Shown: one piece after another, positions 34,480-45,820 of the stretch
How positions within the stretch are numbered: position 1 is the first letter of the stretch
Layout: each line of letters opens with the position of its first letter
Origin: Pterois miles
Taxonomy: Eukaryota; Chordata; Actinopteri; Perciformes; Scorpaenidae
Length of the DNA: 64,000 nt
Reading direction: 5' to 3'
Assembly: GCA_947000775.1 (NCBI GenBank)
Contig: CAMQGK010000008.1
Span: 16,253,501-16,317,500 of the forward strand
Translations under genes and position numbers: made by a program
The notes under the pieces: generated by a model
Databases searched by the model: none
Told to the model about the DNA's origin: nothing
What the model saw: only the letters and a program-made list of their open reading frames with translations

Positions 34480-35330
34480 GCATTTTATTTTGAAATTGAC
34501 CCCAGTGATGAGGGCCTAATCTATCAGGTTTGACCTTGATTATTACACAGACTTGTTGAATACTCGATTCTGATTGGTCAATCACGGCATTCTGTGTGTG
34601 TTCCGTTTTTGTGTCACATTATTGATTTCTTAGGTAAGCTGTGTGATAAGTGGTTTAATGTACAGCGAGCAGCATCGCCTGCCTCGCCCCGTCAGGGTTT
34701 ATTTCACAATAATGACCAGCTTGCTGAACATTATCTTACATAGCTAAAGTTAAGAATTGACCTTGAATAGCTAAGGTTAAGATAGGTGATCGGACAGCGA
34801 GTGTCCCAAGAGTTTTGCAAGATTTCACGATTTGCGGGTTACTGTCTAGACACGGCTCGTGGACGGGGGTAGTTGATCTGAATGTTTGCTGCGTAGCCGG
34901 TGGGCTCTGAAGTCTGTTTTCTTTGCTGTATGGAATTAATTATGTTTTTGTTAACTTCCCTTTGCAGCAAGCGATTCGCTGCCTCGGTGATTTATTTCTT
35001 TGTTTTTTGGGTTTTGATTTAACTCAGTTTTGCCCACCCCGTGCTGTTGTGGGCCGACACTTCGTCTGCAACAGTAAACGCCCTGGCGCATAACTTGTGA
35101 GCTCCTCTTGCACTCAGTTGTCGTTTTCTTTGGCTCGTCAACAAACTGTGGGCGTGCGAGCCCTGCAGTTTGTTGTGTAACGCCAACCAACCTGTTCATA
35201 CCAGAGTAAAGTGTGTTTTAACCATAAAAGTAATATTTTTGTATTAATAAAGATCTATATCTTTAATAGAACGCTGCTTCCCGGGTCTTAACGGTGCCTG
35301 AACCTACCGTCTGTGGTTTCAGGGTGAAAC
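34480..35330 (+). repeat. long teleost interspersed repeat, possibly LTR-like
   Basis: Contains TTGAATACTCGATTCTGATT, GGTCAATCACGGCATTCTG, CGTCAGGGTTTATTTCACAA, TAATGACC, AAACGCCCTGGCGCATAAC, AACTGTGGGCGTGCGAGCC, ACGCCAACCAACCTGTTCAT and an AATAAAG hexamer near 35247. I recognise this order from other fish sequence without a secure class name. No long coding frame is intact. Confidence 0.5.
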
Positions 35331-36196
35331 ATTACTATAAATACTACAGGAAATGTCAGAATACACCTGCACAGCAAACACTTGAGTGGTACATACAGGC
35401 GGCACAGAGAGAGGAAGTGGTGATGGCCAAGATTGTATCTCCACGGTAACAGTAACAGGGAGATAGCATCTTAGCATCAGCGTACATCATGAGGGTGAAA
35501 ACAGTGTGTGAGGCCTGTTTGAAGATCTGAGTGTGTGCATGACGTGAGAGATCACGCATCTGCTTGATGGGTTTTGTTATGAAACTAAATAAAGACATTT
35601 GTTTGGATGCACACACGTGCTATATGAAACATGCATACACACCTAAACACACACGGCCAAAGCCAGCATATACTGTATACATGTAGTACAGATACTACAT
35701 GTATAATTGCTCACATACACGTATCCACCCTCTGAACATGTTTATATGGAGGGTAAACAGCGACGAAAGAAAAAACACAAGCAGATGAAGGGAGTGAAAC
35801 ACGATGAAGAAAAAAAAGGAGAAAGAGGAAAGAAGAAGGGAAGAAGGAGGAACAGAAACAATGAATGGATGGTTGGAGTGAAAGGGGAAACAGTAAATGC
35901 TGTGTAACATTTATAGTTCAGCACTTTTCAGGGTTGCTCTGTTCATTGACCCCCAGCACACACACACATCTCTGCTTCCTTTCTGTCCATATAATACACT
36001 CCCAGAACACACACACTGTGATATATGTGACCGAGAGACGTCCATAAATTTTTAAATGGAAAAATCTCTTTCTGTTGATTTTTACTTTACAACTAGACGA
36101 CCTGGGTGGCTTCTGGATGTGCGTGAGAGGGAGAAAAACGGTATGGATGGTGAACGGGTATCATGAGCTCATATGAAATCATAACATTTGACTCAC
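35331..36196. other. non-coding, no firm feature
   Basis: GA-rich at 35760-35880, with low-complexity frames on both strands. The downstream end lies in the intron side of the exon at 36197-36300. Confidence 0.5.
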
Positions 36197-36300
36197 CTGT
36201 TCACACTGAGCTGACAAAAGATCGACCGATGCTCGCTGTTTCATCGCCTTCTCTGTGTTAAAAGTTATTGAGCGATCGCCCGTGAACGCACCTTCAGCAC
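36197..36300 (-). CDS. probable internal coding exon, protein not recognised
   Basis: On the minus strand the intron ends GTTTCCTCTCATTGCAG (acceptor at 36301-36302). The 104-nt exon follows, and the donor reads CAG|GTGAGTC (36191-36196). Of the three frames only one is open. It starts with two bases of a split codon (GT) and reads 34 codons: AEGAFTGDRSITFNT, then EKAMKQRASVDLLSAQCEQ, ending exactly at a codon boundary. The composition is balanced and hydrophilic, with no repeat character. I recognise no domain and give no gene name. Its two-base start phase fits the one-base end phase of the open frame in the exon candidate at 60148-60212, where together they would make a Gly codon. It could still be a chance arrangement, but both splice sites are strong. 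Confidence 0.5.
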
Positions 36301-37299
36301 CTGCAATGAGAGGAAACAACCAGTCAGTGTACATCTCTTCCTTGTTAATATATTTTAACATGAATTTATTTTACTTTTCTTCAGCAGAATTTCAAGAAAT
36401 GTTCATATTGCAACTGCAACACTGACTCAGATAACCTCCAGAAATCCAAAAAAATATTGTGCAATGGTGAATTTGCATTGACATGCACTGTGTTTTCATC
36501 CCAACTCGTGACATACCGACATACTGCCCCTTGGCGTCACTTTAGGATTAGGCAACAAAACCATGAAAGTTAGGTTTAGGAAAGAACTACATGGTTGGGT
36601 TTAAAACTACTACGTTTGCACAGTGAAAATGTAACTGAACGTTGCTGATTGTGACGTGAAACTGAAACTAAATGCACAGGACATGAACAGTGGATCCACC
36701 TCATCTATCCACCTCCTCTTCTGCCCCCACGGTGTGTTTTTTGCTCTTTAATCTACGTCACCACATTTCAGGTGCACTTCGTCAGAGTTGTTACTGTTAC
36801 TGTGGATGGGTTTTACATTATAGTTAATGGAATGGCCGGTGCGTCTCATACTGCCGTTACAGAGTGCCTCCTGAGGCGGTATCGATGGCCGCGACAAAGC
36901 CTCGATATTTCACACCCTAGGAATGAAAACGGGCTGGGACTCCGGACAACAATCGGAAAGTCTGTTTGGACCGGATACAGGAGATTGTCAGAGGCGTTCT
37001 CAGCTGCTGGACTGGTTTGGGCGGGGGGTGGGTGGAGCCTGCAGGAGGCAGGAATTGACACAAAAACATCACAGTTATGTAACTGGTTTATTATCAGACC
37101 AAACACAACCAAGTGTCTTGAGTTGGTCTGTTGATTTCAGTGTTGGCAGTTACCAACAAAAGTTCCTGAACGTCTCTCCAGTTAGACGTTTTCGTTGGCG
37201 TCTTCGTGTAAATGACCCTTCTTCTTCTTCACCCCCACTTGTTTGTTTTCTTACAATTTTGATGATCAAAGTGCATGAAGTACATGAGTTCTCTGGACA
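36301..37299. repeat. CTAAACC-family fragment and possible repeat
   Basis: 36530-36640 (TTAGGATTAGGCAACAAAAC, GAAAGTTAGGTTTAGGAAAG, ACTACATGGTTGGG) is the CTAAACCTAACC family in reverse orientation. 36840-37140 (GACAAAGCCTCGATATTTCA, ATTGTCAGAGGCG, ATGTAACTGGTTTATTATC) also reads like a fish repeat known to me, and gives overlapping frames of 120 and 146 codons without domains. Confidence 0.45.
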
Positions 37300-37640
37300 G
37301 CAGTGCAGCAGTCAAGACCACGTAAATCAAGACCAAGTCAGGACCAAGACCAGAGAGTACTGAGACAAGCCTTTAACGGGTTGAGACCAAGTCAAGTCCA
37401 AGACCGACTCAAGACCAAGGCCAGATAAATGAGAGTCCCACAACGACTGACAAACGATAAAATGTGGAACATGAAAACCAGAGGCAATCCATATTCCCAT
37501 AGAAATACCCACTTGGAATAAAATCCTGAGTCCTCTTTGTCTGAGACAGAGACAAGACCGAGTAAAAATGCAGTCAATCCTGAGTCGAAAACTGAGACCT
37601 TCAGAAAGTGATCTCGAGACCAGGAACGATCTTGAGTACT
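37300..37640. repeat. CAAGACC/GAGTC-rich interspersed repeat
   Basis: Short GACCAAGTC, CAAGACC and GAGTC words recur (AAGACCAAGTCAGGACCAAG, GACCAAGTCAAGTCCAAGAC, GAGACAAGACCGAGTAAAAA), ending CTTGAGTACTACAAC. This wording is a frequent fish repeat from memory. It is non-coding. Confidence 0.6.
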
Positions 37641-38348
37641 ACAACAATGCCGGACAATGAGCGGCTCTGTTCACACGGGCTCAATGGGACAGTACATGGA
37701 CTTGGTACCAGAGAGCTGGCAGAGTAAAGCCCGTTCAACGTCCGGTCCAAATGACTCCGGGTAATGTGGAGATAAGTTGAGAGCTGCAGTGCATGTGTGA
37801 AGGATTCATCACGTTGTCGGGGACTAACATCTGCTCCAAATAATCACCATCTGAGGACAAAGTCAGGTCCCCACAACAATAAGATCATCACTCAGCATCC
37901 GGTTCCAGTTTTCTCACTCGTTGGCAGCTTCTCCACTCTGTTCTATTCTTCTCTATTCCACCCACTGGGTTGCATTCACTTACATAGTTGGGTAGTTTTC
38001 TTAACCTTTCGCCTCGGCGACACACTCAGCCTCGTTTATACAGCTGTCTGAAATGTGTGTGTGCTGCTGACACTGCTCCTGCTATATGAAATGAAATGGG
38101 GGGAAGAGAAGGAAAACTTAAAGAACAACTATTTCTTTGTTAAAGACCTTTATCTTACAGTGGTGGAGCCAGAGGGAGAGATGGGTGAGTCAGAAATTTA
38201 TTTCACTCATCAATCAGATTTGCACAGCGAGAGGAAATAGTGTGTGTGAAACCAACTTCTTCTTTCCAAATGACTGATTCACCCACCTAAAATCTCCCCT
38301 CTATGACTGAAACTGGTGTTATTCATAATTTTTGACATTTTAGGTGCT
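37641..38348. other. non-coding, one microexon-like site
   Basis: A 24-nt stretch at 38161-38184 sits between CTTTATCTTACAG and GTGAGT on the plus strand and is open in all frames. It is reported as an observation, not a gene. The rest shows nothing. Confidence 0.4.
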
Positions 38349-38964
38349 GGTGTGATCCATAGACTGTATATAAGAAGTGGACGTAGTCACCGTGACGTCA
38401 CCCACTGGTTCGTGGACTACGGTTTTGAAGCCTTGAGTTCGTCATTTTGGCTGTCGCCATCTTGGTTTTTGGCCATCACCCTCTTGGTTATTCACAACCA
38501 GAAGTGACACAAGAGGGTGGAGCAACATCCGAACACTGAATGAGACATTTTTAGGTGGCCAAAAAGATTATTATTACCTTTCAAGAAACGGAAACACACT
38601 GTGAAAGGGTTAAAGTTATAAGACAAAAACACAGGCAACTCCCACATCAGACAACACCGTGGTAGCGACCTGTCAATCACATGGTAGCCACGCCCTAAAG
38701 CATCCTCTGCTTTATGGTCTGACTGACTCTAAATGGGACCAGAATTTACTAAATGAACATCATGTTGTATTGAAGAAGACTTAAAACTAGTGATTGAGAC
38801 CATAAACTCATGTTTACAGTGTTTACGGAGGTAATAAATCAGGTGAGAAGCAGGATCATTTTCTCATAGACTTCTATACAATCAGACTTCTTTCAGCAAC
38901 CAGTTGCCCCCTGCTAGATATTAGACAGAATGCAGGTTTAAGGCACTTCACAGGTGTGATCCAT
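38349..38964 (+). mobile_element. ATAGACTG-family repeat, copy D with target duplication
   Basis: The best-preserved member. GGTGTGATCCAT stands at both ends (38349-38360 and 38953-38964), a 12-bp direct repeat that looks like a target-site duplication. Between them run ATAGACTGTATATAAGAAG, TGACGTCACCCACTGG, TTTTGAAGCCTTGAGTTC, CTGTCGCCATCTTGG, TTTATGGTCTGACTGACTC, ATTTACTAAATGAACATCAT, AAACTCATGTTTACAG, TTTTCTCATAGACTTC and GAATGCAGGTTTAAGGCACT. There is no coding capacity. Compared with copies A and C, the 3' end is about 35 bp shorter. Confidence 0.85.
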
Positions 38965-39993
38965 CCTTGAGTGTACTGTCAGCCCATTTGCACTAAAAGG
39001 TGCATGAATGACACAAGAATGTACAAGGCTTTAGTCTGTACTGACTGCGATGTAAAGCACATGCTACGCTCAGCTAGTGATGTAGAATAAAAAGCGATAA
39101 AGACTGCTTATGGCAGGTTTAGTGAGATATGTTGGTGACATTTGTCATGTGTTTATGTTGTTTTTGTACATATTTTGCATACGTATTTTAAGCCCAACCA
39201 CTATGCTTTTCCTAAACCTGAGTGGTTTGGTTGCCTAAACTTAACAGTGGACGTTACTGTAGTTTCTTGTGTGGCGTACAAATGACACAGGAAAAACCTA
39301 AAATGCATCCTCTTGATACGTGGGATGTCGGTGTGTTTTCATGCTATTTTTCTGCCTTCCTGTGAGACCGAGTTGCTACAGTATGTAGTGTGTTATATTC
39401 TTCCAATTGTGTTTGGACTTTGTATTTTTATGTATTCTTTCCGTTTGTGTGAGAAAGAAAGCATCTAATTGTCCAGTATTTTTATCCAGTGTGACCACAG
39501 TGACCATTTGAACTTTTAAGCGTGGGTCTGCATCTGCGATACAAATGATGTCGTTCTCTGGCTATGCAGCGGTTTCTCCTTCAAATATACAGTTTGGACA
39601 CAAACACACGCCCAGAATAAGTTTTGACCATTCTGTCCTTGTGTGTCCTGACCGACGGCAGCGCTGACCCTGAATCAGGAATGTGGTGGTTTAGACTGTG
39701 TGTCCATCCTGTTTATGCTTATGTTTGTGAATTTCTGGTTTGTGTGATATATGTGTGTCAGCGCATGACATCATGGTGTGTAATGACAGGAAGCTGGCTG
39801 CTCTGTGTGGGAATCAGATCCACTCCACTCCCGTGGGAAGGGGAGGACGACTAAAACTTCCCAAATGTAAAATAACACAATTGAGATATTGATTGATTTT
39901 ATGGTTGTTTTATAGTATCTGTTACTGTTACGTGGATCCTTACAGGTACATAGAAGGGGGTGTAAGTACATTAAAATGAGTCTCAACCAATTC
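38965..39993. repeat. CTAAACC-family copy, otherwise non-coding
   Basis: 39120-39330 matches 34195-34450 (ACATTTGTCATGTG, TTTTCCTAAACCTGAGTGG, TTTGGTTGCCTAAACTTAAC, GTGTGGCGTACAAATGACAC, AAAACCTAAAATGCATCC). The remainder is unremarkable. A 76-codon frame at 39624-39854 shows no domain. Confidence 0.55.
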
Positions 39994-40075
39994 AGATATA
40001 AGATAAGATAAGATAAGATATTCCTTTATTGGTCCCACAGTGGGGAAATTCACAATATTAATCAAAAAACAAGAA
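39994..40075 (-). mobile_element. SINE/LINE 3' tail with (AGATA)n
   Basis: (AGATA)n up to 40020, followed by TTCCTTTATTGGTCCCACAG and TGGGGAAATTCACAAT. This is the reverse complement of the 3' terminus shared with the elements at 13256 and 13611. Here the tail unit is a pentamer where those have GAA. Confidence 0.7.
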
Positions 40076-40227
40076 ACCTGCTACTGAGCACACTGAACTA
40101 ACACTTAAAAAAAAGAAAAATATATTCTCTAATAAATGTGAAAATATTGTTTATTTTGGATAATAGTTTTTTAACTGTATGTGTATGTTTGGGTGAGTAT
40201 ATGTATGTATGTATGTGTATATGTATG

Positions 40228-40735
40228 CATATATTAGGGCCATGAACCGTGATTAATCACAAATTAATTCTACACTTTTATCTGCTCAAAATTAACCTCA
40301 AAGGGAGATTTGTAGATATGCTGCTTTATGCAAATGTATGTATATATTTATTATTGTAATTCAATTAACAACAGAGAACAATGATAAATAAAAAATATAC
40401 TGTCAGTGTGTCAGTGTGCTGACTTGACTATGACTTGCCCCATGTGATTACCTCATGTCTGTAAAGGGGAGACTGGTGGGGACCCATAGAGCCCATTTAC
40501 ATTCACACATCTGGAGGTCAGAGGTCAAGGTTTGAAGATGACAGCTGGAAAGTTATTTAGCCTCCTTCCTGACAAGCTAGCATGGTTATATGGGCACATG
40601 GTTGGCACCAATGGATTCCTTAGTTTTTCTAATTTAACATACTACCACTATCATCTTTTATAGGTTTAGAACTGATCTCGCTATAACCTCTGAAAGATTG
40701 ATTGCGTTAACGTGTTAAAGAAATTAGTGGCATCA
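40228..40735 (+). repeat. teleost repeat, AATTAATC / GCGTTAACGTGTTAAAG family
   Basis: Long ordered match to a fish repeat I know well: CGTGATTAATCACAAATTAA, AAAGGGAGATTTGTAGATAT, GCTGCTTTATGCAAATGTAT, AACAACAGAGAACAATGA, GTCAGTGTGTCAGTGTGCTG, ACTTGACTATGACTTGCCCC, TCTGTAAAGGGGAGACT, TTATTTAGCCTCCTTCCTGA, CCAATGGATTCCTTAG and GCGTTAACGTGTTAAAGAAA. Non-coding. The class is uncertain. Confidence 0.75.
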
Positions 40736-41689
40736 CCACAAATATGTGCTATTAATCAAGAATCAATCGAAGACCTACCGCTGAACACACTGAACTAATT
40801 GGGGCTAAAAGGGTATAAATGTACTTAAGGAAAAGGAAATAAAATGAACAGATATTGTTCATTTAGTACATTGTCATCCACACGTTTATTAAGTTTTAAT
40901 ATTTAATATTTCATTTTAATAACCAGTGAGTCAGACAAACTATGGTATTTTTTAAAAGTTGGTTAAATGCCATGCCCCTTTGGCTGTCACCCTTCGAAAT
41001 ATTGAAGGAAATAAAATGTTGAATACCATCGTAAATGTGGTACCAAAGCAGTAAAAGGTCTGATTTACCACGGTCATAACTCATGTCACAGCTCCATCCA
41101 CAGTTTGTTATACTCTTTTGTTTCCAGACCATGATGTCTCATTAGTATCTGCAGGATATCAACTCCACTTCCATTAGCAGGTGGTCTATGAACTCAAATG
41201 CAGCGAAAATCAAAGTCTCGCCAAAGTTGGTACATTAACAAAGACCAGTTACTTTCTACAGCAAGGTGAAGACAGAATGGGCCGGCGCTTGCTTATTCTG
41301 GATGTGCTTCAGTACTGAGCGGCTGACGATGAGTGACGGCGGGTAATACACCAGGAAGGGAGGGGATGATGAATCAGAGAAGGTTTGGCCATGCTTATTA
41401 TTCTATGTGTGTGTCAGCTACCAGCACATACCAGTGGTGCAGTGAGTGTATGAGCCCAGTCTGGCTGTAACCACGCAGAAACACATCCACTTTCACCCTG
41501 ATCTTCTATTTCACTTTTGAGAAGAAATCAAACCCACTGGGATATAAAGATGAAAATGTTTCTGACCTTTTAAAGAGTGTTAAGGGTTATATAAGATACA
41601 CCTTTGTCATGTCAAGTTCATGGAAAATGTCTCGAGGAAAAGCTGAAAGCATCTGACTGACTGCAGATCTGAAAATGTCAAACCACAGA
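40736..41689. other. non-coding, no firm feature
   Basis: Nothing recognised. Mixed unique sequence. Confidence 0.5.
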
Positions 41690-42235
41690 AACAGAATCTA
41701 GATGTAAATAAAAGATGCCGAGTCTGTACAAATGAGGAAATGTACGTACACCAAAACATATTGTTTTTAAAACTGTGTACACCAATGTACCATTTCCTTT
41801 TAAAAATCCCAAATCAACTTGCGTGCGCACATGGATCAGCCTCATATCTTGTCCTCCACACGCCCACATTCACCCATAAATGGTCAATGCACAACACCTC
41901 AGAAATGTTTCTGCACAGAAATTAGCCTCAATGTTTTTTTACGGTGAAGCAACTACTGAGAGGAAGACCAAGGAAAGTCATTTTTCTGACACTGAAATCA
42001 CAGTGCTTGTGGGTGAGGTGGTCCCTGAACACCCTCCGAAGTCTTGCATTCATGTAGTCCTTGCAGTGCCAGTGCATCCACCATGCAGCATTATGCATTA
42101 TAAGTGTCACTGCAATACTGATATGTTTACAGCAATCAGACCGACCGCTTCCAAAATGATTGTGTCAATCGGTGTCCCTACTCTGGGCCCAGTTTTTAGA
42201 GTATGCAATGGTTATAAATGAGACCCCCGTTGGCT
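41690..42235 (+). pseudogene. PIF/Harbinger transposon remnant (Myb/SANT-like gene fragment)
   Basis: The plus-strand frame 41880-42221 (113 codons) holds SHFSDTEITVLVGEV, which matches the first helix of the Myb/SANT-like DNA-binding proteins carried by PIF/Harbinger elements (F(S/T)xxE...LVxEV). The rest of that domain is missing, replaced by unrelated sequence. The surrounding non-coding part (TGTACACCAATGTACCATTT, GATCAGCCTCATATCTTGTC, CTCCACACGCCCACATTCAC) agrees with Harbinger sequence I recall from fish. A right end near GGTTATAAATGAGACCCCC is possible. The copy is dead, with no transposase DDE region visible. Confidence 0.5.
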
Positions 42236-42508
42236 GCGAAGCCGCCTCATACCTAGCTCCAGTTTGGGCCTCTCATGTATTAGTATTGCACTGAAGACCC
42301 ATAGCTAAGCATCAGTTTCTCTTAAAGGTGAATTAAGGGATACTAAAGCAGGACCAAAACAACAGCCACAACATAGCAAGGACCAAGACACCAGAGGGTA
42401 AAAGAAGAAGAGGAAGACCAAAGATTGGAGGTGAAAGGCAGCCTGGAAATCAAGGAATGAGGTGCGGACCATAGCAGCTGACACTAGAGGTGGAAACACT
42501 CTGTGGCT

Positions 42509-42853
42509 ATGTGCCTCCGCCAAGGTTGTCCCTTGTCGCAGATCCTATTTGTGATTTTCATGGACTGAATCTCAAGTCGCAGCCAGCAGGAGGAGAGTGT
42601 CCAGTTTGAGGAACTCAGAATTGCATCTCTGCTCTTTGCAGATGATGTGGTTCTGTTGTCTTCATCAGGCCGGGACCTCCAGCATGCACTGGGGGATGAT
42701 GTCGGGATGAAAGCCAGTACCTCAAGGTCTGAGGCCACGGTTCTTTGTAGACAAACACAGTGTGGCGTCCATCTACATTACAACCTTCACCTATGGTCAT
42801 GAGCTTTGGGTAGTGACCGAAAGAATGAGACTGCAGATCCCGAAATGAAATGG
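42509..42853 (+). pseudogene. Rex3/RTE LINE reverse transcriptase fragment
   Basis: Starts TGCCTCCGCCAAGGTTGTCC and encodes, in pieces, an RTE-type reverse transcriptase. The catalytic FADD motif is at 42634-42645, followed by VVLLSSSGRDLQHALG and STSRSEATVLC, as in fish Rex3 (FADDVVLLASSGRDLQ...). Then the sequence jumps to TYGHELWVVTERMRLQI (near 42785-42835), which belongs about 100 residues farther on, so the middle is deleted. Shifts and stops interrupt it, and it is 5' truncated. It is an old dead copy. Confidence 0.75.
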
Positions 42854-43442
42854 ATGGACACTAAGGCGACATATAGAGGGTGTATTTTGACAGTGGGATA
42901 AATGTTTATGAACCTTTTTTGAACATAAGAATCAAGCTCTTTATTTTAATATATTAAAAGGAGGTTTTTGTTTTTGGTTAAGATTGTCCTCACGTCACAC
43001 AAGTGTTTGTTTGGTTCATGCTGTGCGACACGTTGAACTGCCAAGTGACTGGCAAAAAGAAGGTTTATGTATTTGTTTTTGACCACTCCTAAACATTCCT
43101 CGCTGACTCAAGGACCCACAACGTAACCACATCAATGTTTTTCTGTCTTGACTACGTGACACAGTAACCCTCTGCACCAATGTCCTCCAACGCTATATGA
43201 CCACAGGAGGCTTCCTCTTCAAACTGTTTTGGAAAAGTCTGTCAATTTCATCATGTTCCCTGTGAGGAAATAACACGTCATGTTGACAGAGGGAATTCCA
43301 GAAACTGAAAATTCAAGAATTGTGTGATTTAACAGGGGGACGGTTGGCAACACCATTTATTTTTCCAAGACGGATTTCCATGAATGTCACTAATGATGTC
43401 TGTGGTCTGTCTGGGCTGCAGATGGTCAGAGGTCGAGGGATG
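42854..43442. other. non-coding, no firm feature
   Basis: No repeat or exon recognised with confidence. Confidence 0.5.
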
Positions 43443-43674
43443 GGTGGATGGATGGTGGATGGATGGATGGATGGATGGAGGCAAAATAGGGTAAGGAGAG
43501 CAAGGAGGAAGATGGAAAAATGTTTGGGGCAGAAACAGAAAAATTAGGAAGGAAAAAAACAGGGAAAGATCCAGAAAGAAGGCAAGGAGTCAAGGAAGGA
43601 ATGAAGGAAGGGATTATTATTATTATTATTATTAGTAGTAGTAGTAGTAGTAGTAGTGGTAGTAGTAGTAGTAG
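43443..43674. repeat. (GGAT)n and (ATT)n(AGT)n microsatellites
   Basis: 43443-43479 is a GGAT/GGTGGAT tetranucleotide tract. 43613-43674 is ATT units changing into AGT units. Between them is GGAA-rich sequence. Confidence 0.95.
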
Positions 43675-44365
43675 AGTATAGTAAAAATAATGTTTACTAA
43701 TACACACACAACAAACAGATATCTATCTGAGAGTAACAATAATTAATGCTGAATATGAATAACTAATAATGTTGTGGGATTATACCTCATTTCATGGGCT
43801 ATTTTGGGATTTATACTTTATTATTACTACATAATTTTAAAAAAAGCATTTGAGTACTGATTTGGAGGTCGATTACCATGGCAACGGTCAAAGCTTTGAA
43901 GCTTTCGGGTCATTCATCATTTATAAAGGATGGTTATTAAAACGTGTTACTGAAAGATGGAAGGAAAACAGAATGAAGAGTAAGGGGGGAAAGGAGGGAG
44001 GGATAGAGCTATAAGTAGGTGCAATTGAGACACTAAAGGTGGAGGATGGAAGGAAAAAGGAGGTAAAGAGCTGCAGACAGAAAGTCACAGAAGAGGAGGG
44101 TAAAAATACAAGAAAGACAAGATGGGGTGATTCAAAGAGAAGAAAAGAATGAGGAGGAGAAGGAGTAATAGATGAAGGAGCGTGAGGGCTGGAGGAGGGA
44201 GGTGGGGCTCACTGACTCCACATCCAAATCTTAGCCGCAGACACATGACTTCAGCCAAAGCCTAAAGGCATCTGAAGTGCTGTTATATAGTTCATAACAA
44301 CTGCTTCTATCATTATTAATAATATAAAACCACAAACTGGAATATGTTTTTCTGCTTTTTTCACC
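43675..44365. other. non-coding, GA-rich
   Basis: GGAAGG and AAGAGG words dominate 43960-44210. No coding signal. Confidence 0.5.
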
Positions 44366-44560
44366 AACCTGACAATTGGTTATACTCCACACAGACCAAT
44401 AAAAACCAGCAAACTAGCTTGCACTTATTAAACGAGCACATGCACTCGTGTGCTGCAGTGGCCCAGCAATATGATTATGCACTTTAACAACCTGACAAAT
44501 GAATAATATTCCATGCAGACTAATAAAAGATACTGCTCTCCTTGAAAAGGGGCACTCAAT
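44366..44560. repeat. local diverged duplication
   Basis: CAACCTGACAATTGG...ACTCCACACAGACCAATAAA at 44366 is echoed at 44489 by CAACCTGACAAATGA...ATTCCATGCAGACTAATAAA. Each is followed by a CACT(T/C)-A stretch. The spacing is about 123 bp. Confidence 0.65.
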
Positions 44561-45565
44561 AACAAATAATAAATGTCAACAACTGTAATGAAAATCACCA
44601 CACAGTCTGCAGAGCTGAGGGTTTTCCATTTTGCTCTTTGCTCACATTGACATATACTGTATTTACAGTATATTTTCTGATTATATGTACAAGGGTTTAA
44701 ACCAATTTTAAAGACCTGAGGACACTCACACTCTCAAAACAGGAGTCTATAAGTCATTGTGGTTTCACTGTAACATGACTGACTAGCGACAGGAAGTCAC
44801 ACTACAAGATCTTTGACTTGGAGGAATCCCTGATGAAGTCTCCAAACACACGCAAGAAACACGTTAGCCTCAAAGCTAGATATCTGGCATGTGGCTGCCA
44901 GGTATCGGCGAGGCTCTCAGCTAGCATCTTCGAGCAGTTCACATAAAAATCGTAAAAGCTGACTTTCCTCTAAGCTGGGGTTTTTGTTTGGGAGCTCCAA
45001 AAGCTGTCGGGGGAGCAGACAATCAGGTTTTAAGTCATGTTGTGTGAATTAGCTGTTAGCTACAAAGGTTTGATTGCAACACCTACAAAAAGTAATGCGC
45101 TACAATTTATAACCCACATAATCAATTCGTATGTAAACCATCATCATGATCAAGAGCCAAGACAGGTGATGTAGTATGAAGAGCCATAAACTCTGCACAA
45201 AGAGGAGGTCGAGGTGGACGGGTGGGCCGAAAAACACCAACACGACTTCCACCCGGGAGACTACTGCTCATGTCCCGTTTGAACCCAGAAGTCAACGATT
45301 TATTTGTCACCTAACTTTCGTACTGGCTTAACACTGCAGAGACGTGCGCATTCACACTGATCGGATGTGTTGCTGGACATTCGTAGGAAAATGGACAACT
45401 ACGAAATAACTTTTCATTAGACAACATATAACTGTTACATGCGGATATGTCGAATTATTCCTCAAACCACAATGTCTTGAGATTTTGGGACATAACTCTG
45501 GCCAGCTTATCCTGAGACCTTTTGGGAATATGATCGTTGATGTGGAGCAGGACCAAGTAATCGCC
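44561..45565. other. non-coding, no firm feature
   Basis: GC rises slightly at 45180-45260 without a coding signal. No element recognised. Confidence 0.5.
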
Positions 45566-45820
45566 TAAATTTAGGTTGGGTTCACACCTAAAGTCCAGTT
45601 TTTGAACCAAACCAGTGTGAGGATGATGCATTGTTCCAGTTTTACGGCCGGTCTGGTTTGCGTTCGCAAACTGAAATGGTTCAGAAATTGTAAACAAAAC
45701 TGTCTTCCGCCCAGATATTCAGGAGGCATCTGACCAACCCAAATGAACCGCACCGAGGGGGTAGATGCTCCGGGGTTCGGTTCAACCGGACTAAACAAGG
45801 CTGGTGGCAACGAGCCTTTC
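45566..45820. repeat. interspersed repeat, hAT-like wording
   Basis: Opens TTAGGTTGGGTTCACACC, contains GAACCAAACCAGTGTGAGGA, then ACCAACCCAAATGAACCG, CACCGAGGGGGTAGATGCTC, GGTTCAACCGGACTAAAC. The second half is parallel to 3985-4090. GGTTCACAC openings and GAACC words suit a fish hAT-type MITE; this is an inference. Confidence 0.55.

Noticed and set aside
36772..37363. Overlapping 120- and 146-codon frames
   Set aside because: Two different frames open over the same repeat-like sequence. Neither has a family signature.
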